From the NCBI RefSeq assembly GCF_014647375.1, contig NZ_BMPB01000008.1, positions 334,733 to 398,732 on the forward strand: DNA of 64,000 nt. The letters run 5' to 3'. Origin of the DNA: Parabacteroides faecis (GTDB taxonomy: Bacteria > Bacteroidota > Bacteroidia > Bacteroidales > Tannerellaceae). Below, in pieces: positions 1-8,980 of this stretch. A program made the position numbers and the translations under genes. Each line of letters begins with the position of its first letter. Position 1 is the first letter of the stretch. The notes beneath the pieces are model-generated. The model ran no database searches and was not told the origin of the DNA. It saw nothing but the letters and a program-made list of their open reading frames with translations.

Positions 1-83
1 AAAAATAAATCAATAAATAGGACGATCCAACGGTTAAAAAATTTAACGCGTGATAATACTAGTGCAAAACCATTGATATTCAT
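1..83 (-). CDS. Polysaccharide biosynthesis protein, N-terminus only (CapD/FlaA1-like)
   Basis: A leftward reading frame opens with ATG at 83 and runs off the window edge, giving 27 residues. After a short polar stretch it reads NRWIVLFIDLF, which resembles the arginine-tryptophan start of the first membrane helix in Bacteroidales nucleotide-sugar epimerase/dehydratases of the CapD/FlaA1 type, or of related membrane-bound polysaccharide enzymes. This is recognition from very few residues, so the family is tentative, but the frame is open and the hydrophobic segment clear. It is the only gene that a promoter firing leftward from the 182-389 segment could serve. Confidence 0.55.
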   Translation of the reverse strand, partial: MNINGFALVLSRVKFFNRWIVLFIDLF

Positions 84-181
84 AAGTCACAAATTAGGGG
101 TGTTATGTAAAAAAGTTCGTCAGTCCCAAGCGGCCAACCTACATAAACAACTGAAAATCTTATACTTGAAGGTTATTGGAG

Positions 182-213
182 TGACTAAAAAAAACGATCG
201 TTTTTTCTAGTCA
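182..213. repeat. 32-bp palindrome, left copy
   Basis: The arms start TGACTA and end TAGTCA around the core AAAACGATCGTTTT. One position (A for G at the seventh base area) breaks perfect symmetry and is the only difference from the copy at 358-389. Being palindromic, the two copies are both direct and inverted repeats of each other. Similarity does not extend into the flanks. Confidence 0.9.
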
Positions 214-313
214 GCTTTATTTGACTAATATATGTTAACCTATGATTGAAGCGGCATTTTGAAAAAACAAGATCAAAACATTGAAAAACAAATAGATAAA
301 ATTCCCAAAACCT

Positions 314-344
314 TTTGTATTTCAATAAATATCTCCTACATTTG
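314..344 (+). promoter_or_regulatory. Bacteroidales promoter, TTG-N19-TAcaTTTG
   Basis: A -33 TTTG ends at 317 and the -7 element TACATTTG lies at 337-344, 19 bp apart, matching the Bacteroidetes consensus. The expected transcript start is about 351, just before the right palindrome. No rightward gene follows, so in this orientation the promoter appears unproductive. Confidence 0.75.
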
Positions 345-357
345 CAGCACAAAAAAA

Positions 358-389
358 TGACTAGAAAAAACGATCGTTTTTTCTAGTCA
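358..389. repeat. 32-bp palindrome, right copy
   Basis: A perfect 32-bp palindrome with the core AAAACGATCGTTTT and TGACTAG/CTAGTCA ends. In RNA it would form a long A/U-rich hairpin. A nine-codon frame runs through it but is explained by the palindrome. Confidence 0.9.
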
Positions 390-472
390 TTTTAATTTCA
401 AGACCTTTCAAAATTTTATAAGATTCACAAGAACTAACATATTAATTCATCTGCAACATCATTTTTAACCAT

Positions 473-516
473 AAAAAAAGCCCTGAAAAGTATTATAAAC
501 TTCTCTGGGCTTTCTT
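473..516 (-). terminator. Terminator of the GH92 gene
   Basis: AAAGCCC (477-483) pairs with GGGCTTT (507-513), with further partial pairing inside the loop. On the minus strand the stem is followed by a run of seven T. It lies 20 bp past the GH92 stop. Confidence 0.8.
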
Positions 517-534
517 TATAAGAATTGATTCCTT

Positions 535-2778
535 CTATTTATGCGTATCTTCTAAAATAAATTTCAATGTTCCGGCATTCACCAGTTCTTCCTGAGAAAT
601 AGTATAGCCTTTCAACTTCTTTCCTCCGGCTGTTACCTCTTTAATGTAGATATCTTCCGGAGTTTGATGCATCGACTCGATCACCAGTTCACCTTTCGGA
701 TAGAATTTCTTGTCCAGATCGATTGTTACCTTATTAAAGGTCGGTGATGTTAATACATAATCCATATCACCCGGACAGGCCGGATAAAATCCCATCATAG
801 AGAATACAGCCCAGGTAGACATTGTACCGGTATCATCGTTACCAGGGAGACCGTTCGGTGCATTATGATAGTATTTACTTAACAATTCACGAACGAGTTT
901 CTGTGTACGCCAGGCATCGCCTTTGAAATAGCTGAACAGGTAAGGATAAGCGATATCCGGTTCGTTAGCCATATCATAGTGGCCTTCGTCGAATACCATC
1001 TGCAGCTTATCTACAAATTTCTTCTGACCACCCATCAGCTTAACAAGACCGGGGATATCGTGAGGTACATAGAATGTATAGTTCCAGGCACTTCCTTCGT
1101 GGAAGCCAGGATTCGGTTCGAAGTTTTCTCCTTGTTTCGGGTTGAACGGAGAATAGAACGTTCCGTCAGGCAGAAGCGGACGAAGGGTTCCGAACTCTTT
1201 GCTATAATAGTTCTTATATCCCATAGAACGATCGTGGAATAACTTGGCATCTTCTTTCTTTCCTAATGCTTTGGCAAACTGAGAAAGGTTCCAGTCGGCA
1301 ATATAATATTCCAGGGCGTGAGATACAGAGTTATCGTACTGTTCACGAAGAGGAACATAGCCTTTACTCATATAATCGTTATTGTCCGGACGAAGCAGGT
1401 TGAACTCTCCCGGAGTTGTGGCTCCCTTACGCATCGCTTCATAAGCTGTTTCGACATCGAAATCGCGAAGACCGCGCATCCAGGCATCTACTATATAAGG
1501 TATAGAAGGATCGCCTTCCATCGTCAGAGTTTCACGTCCGTAAAGTTCCCATTTAGGCAACCATCCGCTTTCTTTATACATATCGATCATCGTACGGATA
1601 ATGTCGAGCTGGCGTTCAGGGAAAAGAAGAGTCATCAGGGTACTTACATTACGATAAGTATCCCACAATGAGAATACAGTGTAACGGTTGCCTGTGGTAT
1701 GGCCCACTTTCAGGCTTTCCATCATCGGATATTCGCCGTTCACATCCTGGATAATGTTCGGATGGATCAACAGGTGGTATAAGGCGGTATAGAAGATCGT
1801 TTTATCGTCTTTGGAACCTCCTTCAACCTTTACACGGGACAGATCGCTGTTCCACATATTGCTGGCGGTAGCTTTTACTTTATCGAAGTTAAAGTCCGGC
1901 TGTTCCGTATTCATGTTCAGGCGGGCATTTTCGATACTGACGAAAGAGACGCCCATCTTCACTTCGATTGCTTCGTTTTCTTCCGTATCGTAGGTAAACC
2001 ATACACCGATATCGTCACCGCTCATGTCACGATTGTATTTGGTATACAACTTATATTTACCTGAATAGATATCCCATTCGGCTTCCACACCCTTCATTTC
2101 ACGCTGTTTTTTCCAATATCCCATCGATTTAGGAGCCTTGCTGACCTTCATCACAAAATAGATAGGGAAAACAGCCTGTGGGTTATAGCAGAAAGTTCCC
2201 AGCAGTTTACTACCTTCGATCTCGGTCTCATTAACGATACGAACGGTGGCTCCGGTCTCGTTGGTCAGTCCTTCACCCAGATTTAAAAGGATATTGCCTT
2301 GCCCTTTCGGGAAGGTGAAACGGCTGAGACCTGTACGCATACTGGCTGTTGCTTCTGTCTTGATATTATATTTTGTCAGGACATTGCTGTAATAACCGGG
2401 ATGGGCGACTTCATCTTTATATTTACTGCCGTATTCACGGTAATCGACTTTCAGTTCACCGGCTGTAGGCATCAACAAAAGACTTCCTAGTTCAGGACAA
2501 CCGACGCCGCTCAGATTGACATGAGCAAACCCTGTCATGAAATCATTGTCGGAAGAGTATGGAGTGGACCACCATTGGCTGTCTTTATCGAAGCGGTTAC
2601 TCTCCGACCCCATCACATTGAATGGAGTGACACTCATCATACCTTGGGGACAAATAGCTCCGGGATTGGTTGTCCCGTAGTTACTGGTCCCGATAAAGGG
2701 GTTTACATAATCTACCGGCTGTTGCGCTGCCGCCATCAGGCTGCCACACAGCAGAAGGCTCATTACTTGCTTCTTCAT
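535..2778 (-). CDS. GH92 alpha-1,2-mannosidase, secreted
   Basis: A 747-residue protein of glycoside hydrolase family 92, calcium-dependent exo-alpha-mannosidases that act on host or fungal mannose glycans. A signal peptide precedes a cut near AAA-QQ at about residue 18. The mature start DYVNPFIGT and the NPGAICPQG segment are typical of the family. HEGSAWNYTF near residue 560 carries the likely general-acid Glu, and GNDDTGTMSTW near 645 carries the Asp residues linked to the general base. The length is normal. It lies 82 bp after the GH20 gene on the same strand, so the two probably form one transcript for trimming glycoprotein glycans. Confidence 0.93.
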   Translation of the reverse strand: MKKQVMSLLLCGSLMAAAQQPVDYVNPFIGTSNYGTTNPGAICPQGMMSVTPFNVMGSESNRFDKDSQWWSTPYSSDNDFMTGFAHVNLSGVGCPELGSLLLMPTAGELKVDYREYGSKYKDEVAHPGYYSNVLTKYNIKTEATASMRTGLSRFTFPKGQGNILLNLGEGLTNETGATVRIVNETEIEGSKLLGTFCYNPQAVFPIYFVMKVSKAPKSMGYWKKQREMKGVEAEWDIYSGKYKLYTKYNRDMSGDDIGVWFTYDTEENEAIEVKMGVSFVSIENARLNMNTEQPDFNFDKVKATASNMWNSDLSRVKVEGGSKDDKTIFYTALYHLLIHPNIIQDVNGEYPMMESLKVGHTTGNRYTVFSLWDTYRNVSTLMTLLFPERQLDIIRTMIDMYKESGWLPKWELYGRETLTMEGDPSIPYIVDAWMRGLRDFDVETAYEAMRKGATTPGEFNLLRPDNNDYMSKGYVPLREQYDNSVSHALEYYIADWNLSQFAKALGKKEDAKLFHDRSMGYKNYYSKEFGTLRPLLPDGTFYSPFNPKQGENFEPNPGFHEGSAWNYTFYVPHDIPGLVKLMGGQKKFVDKLQMVFDEGHYDMANEPDIAYPYLFSYFKGDAWRTQKLVRELLSKYYHNAPNGLPGNDDTGTMSTWAVFSMMGFYPACPGDMDYVLTSPTFNKVTIDLDKKFYPKGELVIESMHQTPEDIYIKEVTAGGKKLKGYTISQEELVNAGTLKFILEDTHK

Positions 2779-2859
2779 TCTTGATTTATTTAGTTACTAA
2801 TTAATATATTGTATTCTGTTATCATTAATAATTTACTAATGGAAATAGCAAAGTGAATC

Positions 2860-5037
2860 CTACCAAACAACAATCTCATCGACAAAAATAAACCCTTTGT
2901 TGGCTTCGTCAGCCTTCAAGCGAACGTAACGGGCTTTCCAGTCTCCCTGGAAGAGATATTCCTGGAAAGAGAGGTCTGCATCTTTATTGGAGATAGTTGT
3001 CGGGATAATTCCCTGAGAGGTGAAGTTTGTACCGTCTTCCGAGGTCAGCAGCTCGACACTGGCCGGTTGGTAAACACCCGGACCGATCAACTGCATAAAG
3101 CGAGCCGATACTTTGTGTATGTCGGTCACTTCTTCCATATCGATCACACAATCGAGATCGTTCAGATATCCCTGCCAGCGGCCATCCAGATAAGTCAGTC
3201 CACCACGGTATCCGTCGATCAGGGCATTCATACCTCCCGCCATATAGCCGGGATACAACTTACTATTATAATGTATAGACTTATTGATCGCACGATGATA
3301 ATCGACTTTCTTTTCCGTCGGTGCTCCCTGCAACTGACCGTTTCTGAAAATAGCAGCTTTGACATAAGCAGAATCTTTTACCACAATCACGCCATCATAA
3401 AGGGCGGAAGAAGCAGTCGGAACAGTCCCGTCTGTCGTATAACGGATCTCTGCCGGATATTTCTCTGCATCCAGGAATACTTCTATCTGTTTCTTTACTG
3501 TATCGACAGACATGGTAACTTCCAGTTCGTCGGAAAGGGTAAAGGTGTTTATACCCATCTGCTGCAATTTTGAAATATGAGCGTTCATACGAGGTTTGAA
3601 GTCATTCCACTCACGCTTTTCCTGAGGAGTCCAGCCAATCTCGGCAACAGCAAGCGCACGCGGGAACATCATATATTCCAGATGTTTCTCATTCGTGATA
3701 TATTCTGTCCAGGTATTCGCCTGTACACCTATAATATGTTTACTTTCTTCTGCAGTCAATGAATCGACCGGAACCGGGTTATAGCTATATACTTTCTTGA
3801 TCGGGGTATATCCGCCGATAGCATAAGGCTGTGTCTTCGGATCAGCCTGATAGAAATCCAAATACATATAATTGCCCGGTGTCATAACCACATCGTGTCC
3901 CATACGGGCAGATTTAATTCCACCGCTTTCACCACGCCAGGACATAACGGTAGCTTCCGGAGCAAGACCTCCTTCGAGGATCTCATCCCAACCGATCAAC
4001 TTACGGCCTTTAGAGATCAGATGTTCTTCCGCTTTATGGATCATATAACTCTGCAGTTCATCCACACTCTTCATGCCATTCTTTTTCATCAAAGCCTGAC
4101 ATTTAGAACAGGTCTTCCAAGCTCCTTTACCGGCTTCATCTCCTCCCGCATGAATATATTCGGAAGGGAAAAGTTCGATCACTTCATCCAGCACATCTTC
4201 CATAAAGGTAAACGACTTCGGGTTGCCTATGCAGAAATCACCATTCTTATAAAGCTGACCGGAACAACTTAACTCCGGATAGGCAAACAATACTTCTTCC
4301 GAGTGACCAGGAAATTCGATCTCCGGTATTACATTTATATGTTTAGAGGCTGCATAAGCAACGATCTCACGTATATCATCTTTCGTATAATAACCGCCAT
4401 AAGCACCCGGAGTGCCTTCGGGAAGATATTTACGATCCTTTCCATCCCACCATTTCCGCCAGTCGGATTCTGTCCGGAAAGCCGTCTCTGTTGTCAGTTT
4501 AGGATATTTATCCATCTGTATACGCCAGCCACCGGCATCCGTAAGATGGAAATGCAGATTATTCAGTTTGTAGAAAGACATCACATCCAGCAGTTTGAAC
4601 ACTTCTTCTTTCGGAAAGAAGTGGCGGGACACATCCAAATGCAATCCACGGTACTTGAGACGAGGTTCGTCCTGTATGGATACATAAGGGAAGCCCTGTG
4701 GAGTAAATAATTGTCGGAGAGTCTGCTCACCATAGAAGAGGCCCGTTTCTGTAGCCGCTTTCAAGTCGATACCTTTGTCATTAACTGTAAGCTGATATCC
4801 TTCCGGATTTCCTCCCAATGACTTATCGACAACAAAATGAACATTTGCAGGTTTTTCCGTAGAGAAGACCGCAGCACTGTCTGCCTTGAAAAAACCATCG
4901 GCCACAGTGAATTGTGCCGGTAACGGGATTAGATTCAACTGCACTGTTTCCTTCGGAGAACAGGCTACAAGGAACAACGAACATGCTACGGTAATCCCAG
5001 CCATCGTCATGCGCGATTGTTTTGGCAATAACATCAT
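2860..5037 (-). CDS. GH20 beta-N-acetylhexosaminidase lipoprotein
   Basis: A 725-residue exo-beta-N-acetylhexosaminidase that removes terminal GlcNAc or GalNAc from glycans. The N-terminus has basic residues, a hydrophobic stretch and a lipobox ending LVAC, so it should be a lipoprotein at the periplasm or surface. A GH20b-like domain is followed by the TIM barrel. The catalytic Asp-Glu pair is in HAGGDEAGKGAW near residue 299, and GWDEILEGG follows. The last 150 residues look like a carbohydrate-binding beta-sandwich with a chitobiase-like tail. Two ATGs at 5037 and 5034 are equivalent starts. It probably shares a transcript with the GH92 gene. Confidence 0.93.
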   Translation of the reverse strand: MMLLPKQSRMTMAGITVACSLFLVACSPKETVQLNLIPLPAQFTVADGFFKADSAAVFSTEKPANVHFVVDKSLGGNPEGYQLTVNDKGIDLKAATETGLFYGEQTLRQLFTPQGFPYVSIQDEPRLKYRGLHLDVSRHFFPKEEVFKLLDVMSFYKLNNLHFHLTDAGGWRIQMDKYPKLTTETAFRTESDWRKWWDGKDRKYLPEGTPGAYGGYYTKDDIREIVAYAASKHINVIPEIEFPGHSEEVLFAYPELSCSGQLYKNGDFCIGNPKSFTFMEDVLDEVIELFPSEYIHAGGDEAGKGAWKTCSKCQALMKKNGMKSVDELQSYMIHKAEEHLISKGRKLIGWDEILEGGLAPEATVMSWRGESGGIKSARMGHDVVMTPGNYMYLDFYQADPKTQPYAIGGYTPIKKVYSYNPVPVDSLTAEESKHIIGVQANTWTEYITNEKHLEYMMFPRALAVAEIGWTPQEKREWNDFKPRMNAHISKLQQMGINTFTLSDELEVTMSVDTVKKQIEVFLDAEKYPAEIRYTTDGTVPTASSALYDGVIVVKDSAYVKAAIFRNGQLQGAPTEKKVDYHRAINKSIHYNSKLYPGYMAGGMNALIDGYRGGLTYLDGRWQGYLNDLDCVIDMEEVTDIHKVSARFMQLIGPGVYQPASVELLTSEDGTNFTSQGIIPTTISNKDADLSFQEYLFQGDWKARYVRLKADEANKGFIFVDEIVVW

Positions 5038-5081
5038 AATTTATTTTTTGTGTATTTATTCTTGGTGCGGTAAATATACAA

Positions 5082-5118
5082 AGAAAAAGGGAAAATCCCG
5101 TAAGAGATTTTCCCTTTA
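5082..5118 (-). terminator. Terminator of the 6S-like RNA
   Basis: AAAGGGAAAATC (5086-5097) pairs with GATTTTCCCTTT (5106-5117). On the minus strand the stem is followed by a T-rich stretch. Confidence 0.85.
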
Positions 5119-5312
5119 TATGAGAAGAAAGCCGCACCCTAGATATGAACAAACTCCGTATGACAGGATTTGAGTGCTTTGCCACCTTTGTAATCCGCTG
5201 TGCGATGCATCCCCGAAGGGTGCGGCCCGCCATTAGCGACAAGAGCTGTGTCTCGGAATTAAAATAAACTGATGAGTTTCCCAATCGAACAAGTGCGGCT
5301 AACTCATTTTTC
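5083..5312 (-). ncRNA. Bacteroidales-1 / 6S-like RNA
   Basis: A roughly 230-nt transcript unit with no credible protein. A strong promoter (5319-5350) stands at its start and an intrinsic terminator (5082-5118) at its end. Near the 5' end, TGAG-N2-AGCCGCAC pairs with GTGCGGCT-N5-CTCA about 150 nt later, closing a long rod. Inside are a CCC-UUCG-GGG hairpin and a GGAUU/AAUCC hairpin. Position just downstream of rplT and the Bacteroidetes promoter match the Bacteroidales-1 RNA motif, which has been assigned to the 6S RNA family that binds RNA polymerase. A covariance search was not possible here. Confidence 0.75.
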
Positions 5313-5318
5313 TTATTA

Positions 5319-5350
5319 CAAAGATATGTAAAGCCTTTGAATCTTCCAAA
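5319..5350 (-). promoter_or_regulatory. Promoter of the 6S-like RNA
   Basis: The minus strand carries -7 TATCTTTG (5319-5326) and a TTTG at 5347-5350, 20 bp apart. Transcription should start near 5312, a few bases before the closing stem. Confidence 0.8.
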
Positions 5351-5433
5351 CAAAATGTCAACAATTTCCCCTTAAATAATGAATAAAAAAGTGAAGTCGC
5401 AGTGTTTCAGAAGGTATGAATTGTAAAAAGCTA

Positions 5434-5468
5434 ACAAAAAAAGGGTCCCGTTATCGGAACCCTTCCCC
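5434..5468 (-). terminator. Terminator of the thrS-infC-rpmI-rplT operon
   Basis: On the minus strand GGGTTCCG-ATAA-CGGGACCC forms an 8-bp stem followed by seven T, 20 bp past the rplT stop. It separates the ribosomal operon from the 6S-like RNA. Confidence 0.85.
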
Positions 5469-5489
5469 TATTGACATTTATATATCAAT

Positions 5490-5834
5490 TTACTTTACTT
5501 TCGCTACGATTGCTTTGAAAGCTTCCGGATGGTTCATTGCCAAGTCGGCCAACACTTTACGGTTGATCTCGATACCTGCAGCATGCAAAGCTCCCATCAA
5601 ACGAGAGTAAGACATACCTTCCAGACGAGCGGCAGCATTGATACGCTGGATCCACAATGCGCGGAAGTTACGTTTCTTGTTACGACGGTCACGGAATGCA
5701 TAAGTCAAACCTTTTTCCCAGGTATTTTTTGCTACGGTCCACACATTCTTACGTGCACCATAATAACCTCTGGTAAGTTTTAAAATCCGTTTTCTTTTTG
5801 CTCTTGAAGCAACATGATTTACTGATCTAGGCAT
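5490..5834 (-). CDS. rplT: 50S ribosomal protein L20
   Basis: A 114-residue L20, which binds 23S rRNA early in large-subunit assembly. It is basic and starts [11 protein letters not shown]. The conserved RGYYGARKN and [11 protein letters not shown] segments are present and the length is normal. It is last in thrS-infC-rpmI-rplT. In other bacteria L20 represses this operon through its mRNA; no such site was identified here. Confidence 0.98.
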   Translation of the reverse strand: MPRSVNHVASRAKRKRILKLTRGYYGARKNVWTVAKNTWEKGLTYAFRDRRNKKRNFRALWIQRINAAARLEGMSYSRLMGALHAAGIEINRKVLADLAMNHPEAFKAIVAKVK

Positions 5835-5940
5835 AATTCTAATCTGTTTTGAATGTTAGCGTCATCCTTTATGATGATCTTACTTGCTAAATACATTCGG
5901 TTAATAAAAATCTTTGTAAAACTCGCTTAATTTAAGAAGA

Positions 5941-6138
5941 TTACTTCATGCCAAGCATTAGCTTAACACTTCTTACATCAACAGTAGCAACAAGGCCGGT
6001 ATGAGTAAGATTTCTCTTAGCTTTTTTAGTCTTCTTCGTCAAAATATGACTTTTAAAAGCGTGTTTTCTTTTGATCTTTCCTGTTCCGGTAAGGGCGAAC
6101 CTCTTTTTGGCACCGGAATTAGTCTTCATCTTAGGCAT
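5941..6138 (-). CDS. rpmI: 50S ribosomal protein L35
   Basis: The 65-residue L35, starting [14 protein letters not shown] at 6138. The frame stays open 11 codons further upstream, but MPKMKT is the standard family start. The Lys-rich middle ending in [12 protein letters not shown] is typical. It lies between infC and rplT, as is usual in bacteria. Confidence 0.97.
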   Translation of the reverse strand: MPKMKTNSGAKKRFALTGTGKIKRKHAFKSHILTKKTKKAKRNLTHTGLVATVDVRSVKLMLGMK

Positions 6139-6189
6139 TTTCCAATTTGTTTTAATTATTAAACTTGACACCCTCTAACGGGCGGTTTT

Positions 6190-6837
6190 TTATTCTTTGT
6201 TTCCCTCTGCGTCAGACTCTGTCCTCGGCTTCAAGGTTATAACTTTCTTAGCCACAGGCTTTGCAGGTCCGGCAGATGCAGCAGGTTTCGGAGTAGCAGT
6301 AGCAGCAGGTGCGCCTGCCTTTTTCGGTGTCAACATGATGATCATGCGTTTACCTTCCAATACCGGCAACTGTTCGACTTTACCGTAGTCTTCCAGGTCA
6401 TTAGCAAAACGAAGTAACAAAACTTCTCCCTGCTCTTTGAAAAGAATGGAACGTCCTTTAAAGAACACATATGCTTTAACCTTAGCTCCTTCTTCCAGAA
6501 ATCCTTTGGCATGTTTCAATTTAAAGTTATAATCATGATCATCAGTCTGAGGTCCGAAACGAATCTCCTTCACTACAACTTTAACTGACTTCGCTTTCTG
6601 CTCTTTCTGTCGTTTTTTCTGCTGATAGAGGAATTTCTGGTAATCGGTTACTCTACAAACGGGGGGCGCAGCATTGGGTGAAATCTCAACCAGGTCCAAT
6701 CCCATATCTTCAGCCATTTTTAAAGCTTGCGATGTCGGGTATACGCCCTGTTCTACATTGTCACCTACTAGACGAACTTCACGAACACGAATACGTTCGT
6801 TAATTCTATACTGTTCTTTCAGATTGTCATTCTTCAT
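6190..6837 (-). CDS. infC: Translation initiation factor IF-3
   Basis: A 215-residue IF-3, which binds the 30S subunit and controls start-codon and initiator-tRNA choice. The N-terminal domain holds [16 protein letters not shown] and the linker is Lys-rich (about residues 70-85). The C-terminal domain holds [18 protein letters not shown] tail of about 40 residues rich in Ala, Pro and Lys goes beyond the usual IF-3 end and is common in Bacteroidetes. The start here is ATG, unlike the rare AUU start of E. coli. The thrS stop lies 33 bp upstream. Confidence 0.97.
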   Translation of the reverse strand: MKNDNLKEQYRINERIRVREVRLVGDNVEQGVYPTSQALKMAEDMGLDLVEISPNAAPPVCRVTDYQKFLYQQKKRQKEQKAKSVKVVVKEIRFGPQTDDHDYNFKLKHAKGFLEEGAKVKAYVFFKGRSILFKEQGEVLLLRFANDLEDYGKVEQLPVLEGKRMIIMLTPKKAGAPAATATPKPAASAGPAKPVAKKVITLKPRTESDAEGNKE

Positions 6838-6870
6838 TCAAAAAGATTTATTCTCCTCGTTATTAGTTAT

Positions 6871-8826
6871 TTATTTATTACTTTTTTGCCAACGATTCAT
6901 CATGTCCTCTACTTCATCGTTCAAAAGCGCTGCAAAGGTAGCAATTTTCATCGAACCTTTATCACCTTCGCCCTGTTTTCTTACAGAAACTTCATTATTT
7001 TCTGCTTCTTTTTCTCCAACGATGAGCATGTAAGGAATACGTTTCAATTCATTGTCACGAATTTTACGGCCAATTTTCTCGTTTCTGTCGTCTACCAGTA
7101 CACGAATATCCTGTTCTTCCAGTTGACGAGCGATATTCCATGCATATTCATTGAATTTTTCACTGATAGGCATGATACATACCTGATCCGGAGTCAACCA
7201 CAACGGGAACTTACCGCCTGTATGTTCGATCAGCACAGCAACGAAACGCTCCATTGAGCCGAACGGTGCACGGTGGATCATTACGGGACGATGCTTTTTA
7301 TTGTCTTCGCCTGTATATTCCAGTTCAAAACGTTCCGGCAGGTTATAGTCTACCTGGATTGTTCCGAGCTGCCAGCGACGGCCGATAGCATCTTTCACCA
7401 TAAAGTCAAGTTTCGGACCATAGAAAGCGGCTTCACCGTATTCGATCTTTGCTTTCAGGCCTTTTTCCTGACAGGCTTCGATGATGGCGGTTTCTGCTTT
7501 TTCCCAGTTATCTTCCGAACCGATATATTTATCTCTGTTTACTTTATCACGTAAAGAAATCTGAGCTTCGAAGTTTTCAAAGTCAAGTGCCTTAAAGATG
7601 ATAAAGATAATATCCATTACTTTCAGGAATTCGTCTTTCAGCTGATCCGGACGACAGAATAAGTGAGCGTCATCCTGAGTAAAGCCACGAACCCTTGTCA
7701 AACCGTGCAACTCACCGCTCTGTTCATAACGATATACAGTACCGAACTCTGCGAAACGTAAAGGCAGGTCTTTATATGAACGCGGGAATGACTTGAAGAT
7801 CTCACAGTGGTGAGGGCAGTTCATCGGTTTCAACAGAAATTCTTCACCTTCCTGCGGAGTATGGATCGGTTGGAATGAATCCTTGCCGTATTTTGCATAG
7901 TGACCTGATGTCACATACAACTGCTTTGCACCGATATGCGGAGTCATCACCTGTTGGTAACCGTATTTCTTCTGAATACGTTTCAGGAAGTCTTCCAGTT
8001 TCAAACGTAACTGAGTACCGCGGGGTAACCATAAAGGCAAGCCTGCTCCTACTGCAGTAGAGAATGTAAATAATTCCAGTTCCTTACCGATCTTACGGTG
8101 GTCACGTTTTTTGGCTTCTTCCAATAACGCCAGGTATTCATCCAGCATTTTCTTTTTCGGGAAAGTAATACCATACAAACGAACCAACTGTTTACGTTTT
8201 TCATCACCACGCCAGTATGCACCAGCCACGCTCAGAATTTTAACAGCTTTCAGGTAAGATGTGTTAGGCAAGTGCGGTCCACGGCACAGGTCAGTAAAAG
8301 AGCCCTGTGTATAGGTGGTTATTTTACCGTCTTCCAGTTCGCTGATCAACTCAGTCTTATATTCTTCACCTCTGTCACCAAACATTTTCATAGCGTCTGC
8401 TTTGGAAATGTCCTGACGTTTGATTTCTTCTTTCTTTGCTACCAGTTCAAGCATTTTTGCTTCAATAGCTGCAAAATCACCTTCTTTGATTGTAGCTTCA
8501 CCCGGATCTACATCATAGTAGAATCCATTTTCAATAGCCGGACCGATACCGAACTTGATACCAGGATAAAGTTCCTGCAGGGCTTCTGCCATCAGGTGGG
8601 CACTCGAGTGCCAGAATGCATGTTTACCTTCTTCGTCGTCCCACTTCAGCAGATTCACTGTCGAATCCTGCATAATAGGGCGAGACAGGTCCCATGTTTC
8701 TCCGTTCACACTTGCGGCCAAAACTTCCTGAGCCAAACGGGAACTGATACTTTCTGCGATCTGCATTGCAGTAGTTCCTTCAGCGTATTCTCTTACGGAA
8801 TTATCCGGAAATGTAATCTTTATCAT
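6871..8826 (-). CDS. thrS: Threonyl-tRNA synthetase
   Basis: A 651-residue class II synthetase that charges tRNA-Thr. In order: a TGS domain (about 1-60), an editing domain with HSSAH near residue 73, the catalytic core with the zinc-binding MNCPHH segment, and the anticodon-binding domain (about 540-640, ending WQKSNK). The length is normal. It is the first gene of the translation operon. A minus-strand TAAATTTG at 8859-8866 is a good -7 element about 33 bp before the start. Confidence 0.98.
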   Translation of the reverse strand: MIKITFPDNSVREYAEGTTAMQIAESISSRLAQEVLAASVNGETWDLSRPIMQDSTVNLLKWDDEEGKHAFWHSSAHLMAEALQELYPGIKFGIGPAIENGFYYDVDPGEATIKEGDFAAIEAKMLELVAKKEEIKRQDISKADAMKMFGDRGEEYKTELISELEDGKITTYTQGSFTDLCRGPHLPNTSYLKAVKILSVAGAYWRGDEKRKQLVRLYGITFPKKKMLDEYLALLEEAKKRDHRKIGKELELFTFSTAVGAGLPLWLPRGTQLRLKLEDFLKRIQKKYGYQQVMTPHIGAKQLYVTSGHYAKYGKDSFQPIHTPQEGEEFLLKPMNCPHHCEIFKSFPRSYKDLPLRFAEFGTVYRYEQSGELHGLTRVRGFTQDDAHLFCRPDQLKDEFLKVMDIIFIIFKALDFENFEAQISLRDKVNRDKYIGSEDNWEKAETAIIEACQEKGLKAKIEYGEAAFYGPKLDFMVKDAIGRRWQLGTIQVDYNLPERFELEYTGEDNKKHRPVMIHRAPFGSMERFVAVLIEHTGGKFPLWLTPDQVCIMPISEKFNEYAWNIARQLEEQDIRVLVDDRNEKIGRKIRDNELKRIPYMLIVGEKEAENNEVSVRKQGEGDKGSMKIATFAALLNDEVEDMMNRWQKSNK

Positions 8827-8858
8827 AATCTGTTCTCTATAATTCTTTAATTAGCATG

Positions 8859-8866
8859 CAAATTTA
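8859..8866 (-). promoter_or_regulatory. -7 element of the thrS operon
   Basis: TAAATTTG on the minus strand matches TAnnTTTG and lies about 33 bp before the thrS ATG. The -33 side is weak. Confidence 0.55.
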
Positions 8867-8921
8867 GCATTCTTTTTCGTAAAATGATATTTTTAGTCTA
8901 AAAGATATATGCTTTAAACCC

Positions 8922-8958
8922 AAAACAGACATGTTTTGTTGGAAAACATGTCTGTTTT
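8922..8958 (-). terminator. Terminator of the TPR gene, with repeat-like flanks
   Basis: AAAACAGACATGTTTT (8922-8937) and AAAACATGTCTGTTTT (8943-8958) form a perfect 16-bp stem with a 5-nt loop, 23 bp past the TPR stop. The T-run after the stem is short. The words TGTTTTG at 8932 and 8953 are 21 bp apart, like the phased repeat islands elsewhere in the window. Confidence 0.65.
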
Positions 8959-8980
8959 GATTCAAAAAAACTGATTCATA

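Larger units (their letters stand above)
182..389. promoter_or_regulatory. Putative invertible promoter segment
   Basis: Two near-identical 32-bp palindromes at 182-213 and 358-389 enclose 144 bp holding one good Bacteroidales promoter. As drawn, the promoter fires rightward into the 3' end of a convergent gene. Inverting the segment would point it at the polysaccharide gene start at 83. This is the layout of phase-variable capsule promoters in Bacteroides fragilis and relatives. That the segment actually inverts is inferred; no recombinase for it lies in view. Confidence 0.6.

Noticed and set aside
357-386. Nine-codon frame through the right palindrome
   Set aside because: It is explained by the palindrome itself and has no ribosome-binding or conservation argument.
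182-389. Both 32-bp palindromes as plain terminators
   Set aside because: The left copy lies before, not after, any gene end, and two near-identical copies around a promoter fit recombination sites better. The view is kept as an alternative.
4823-5353. Leftward 176-residue frame over the GH20 start
   Set aside because: It overlaps the GH20 gene in another frame and runs through the structured 6S-like RNA; its text has no protein character.
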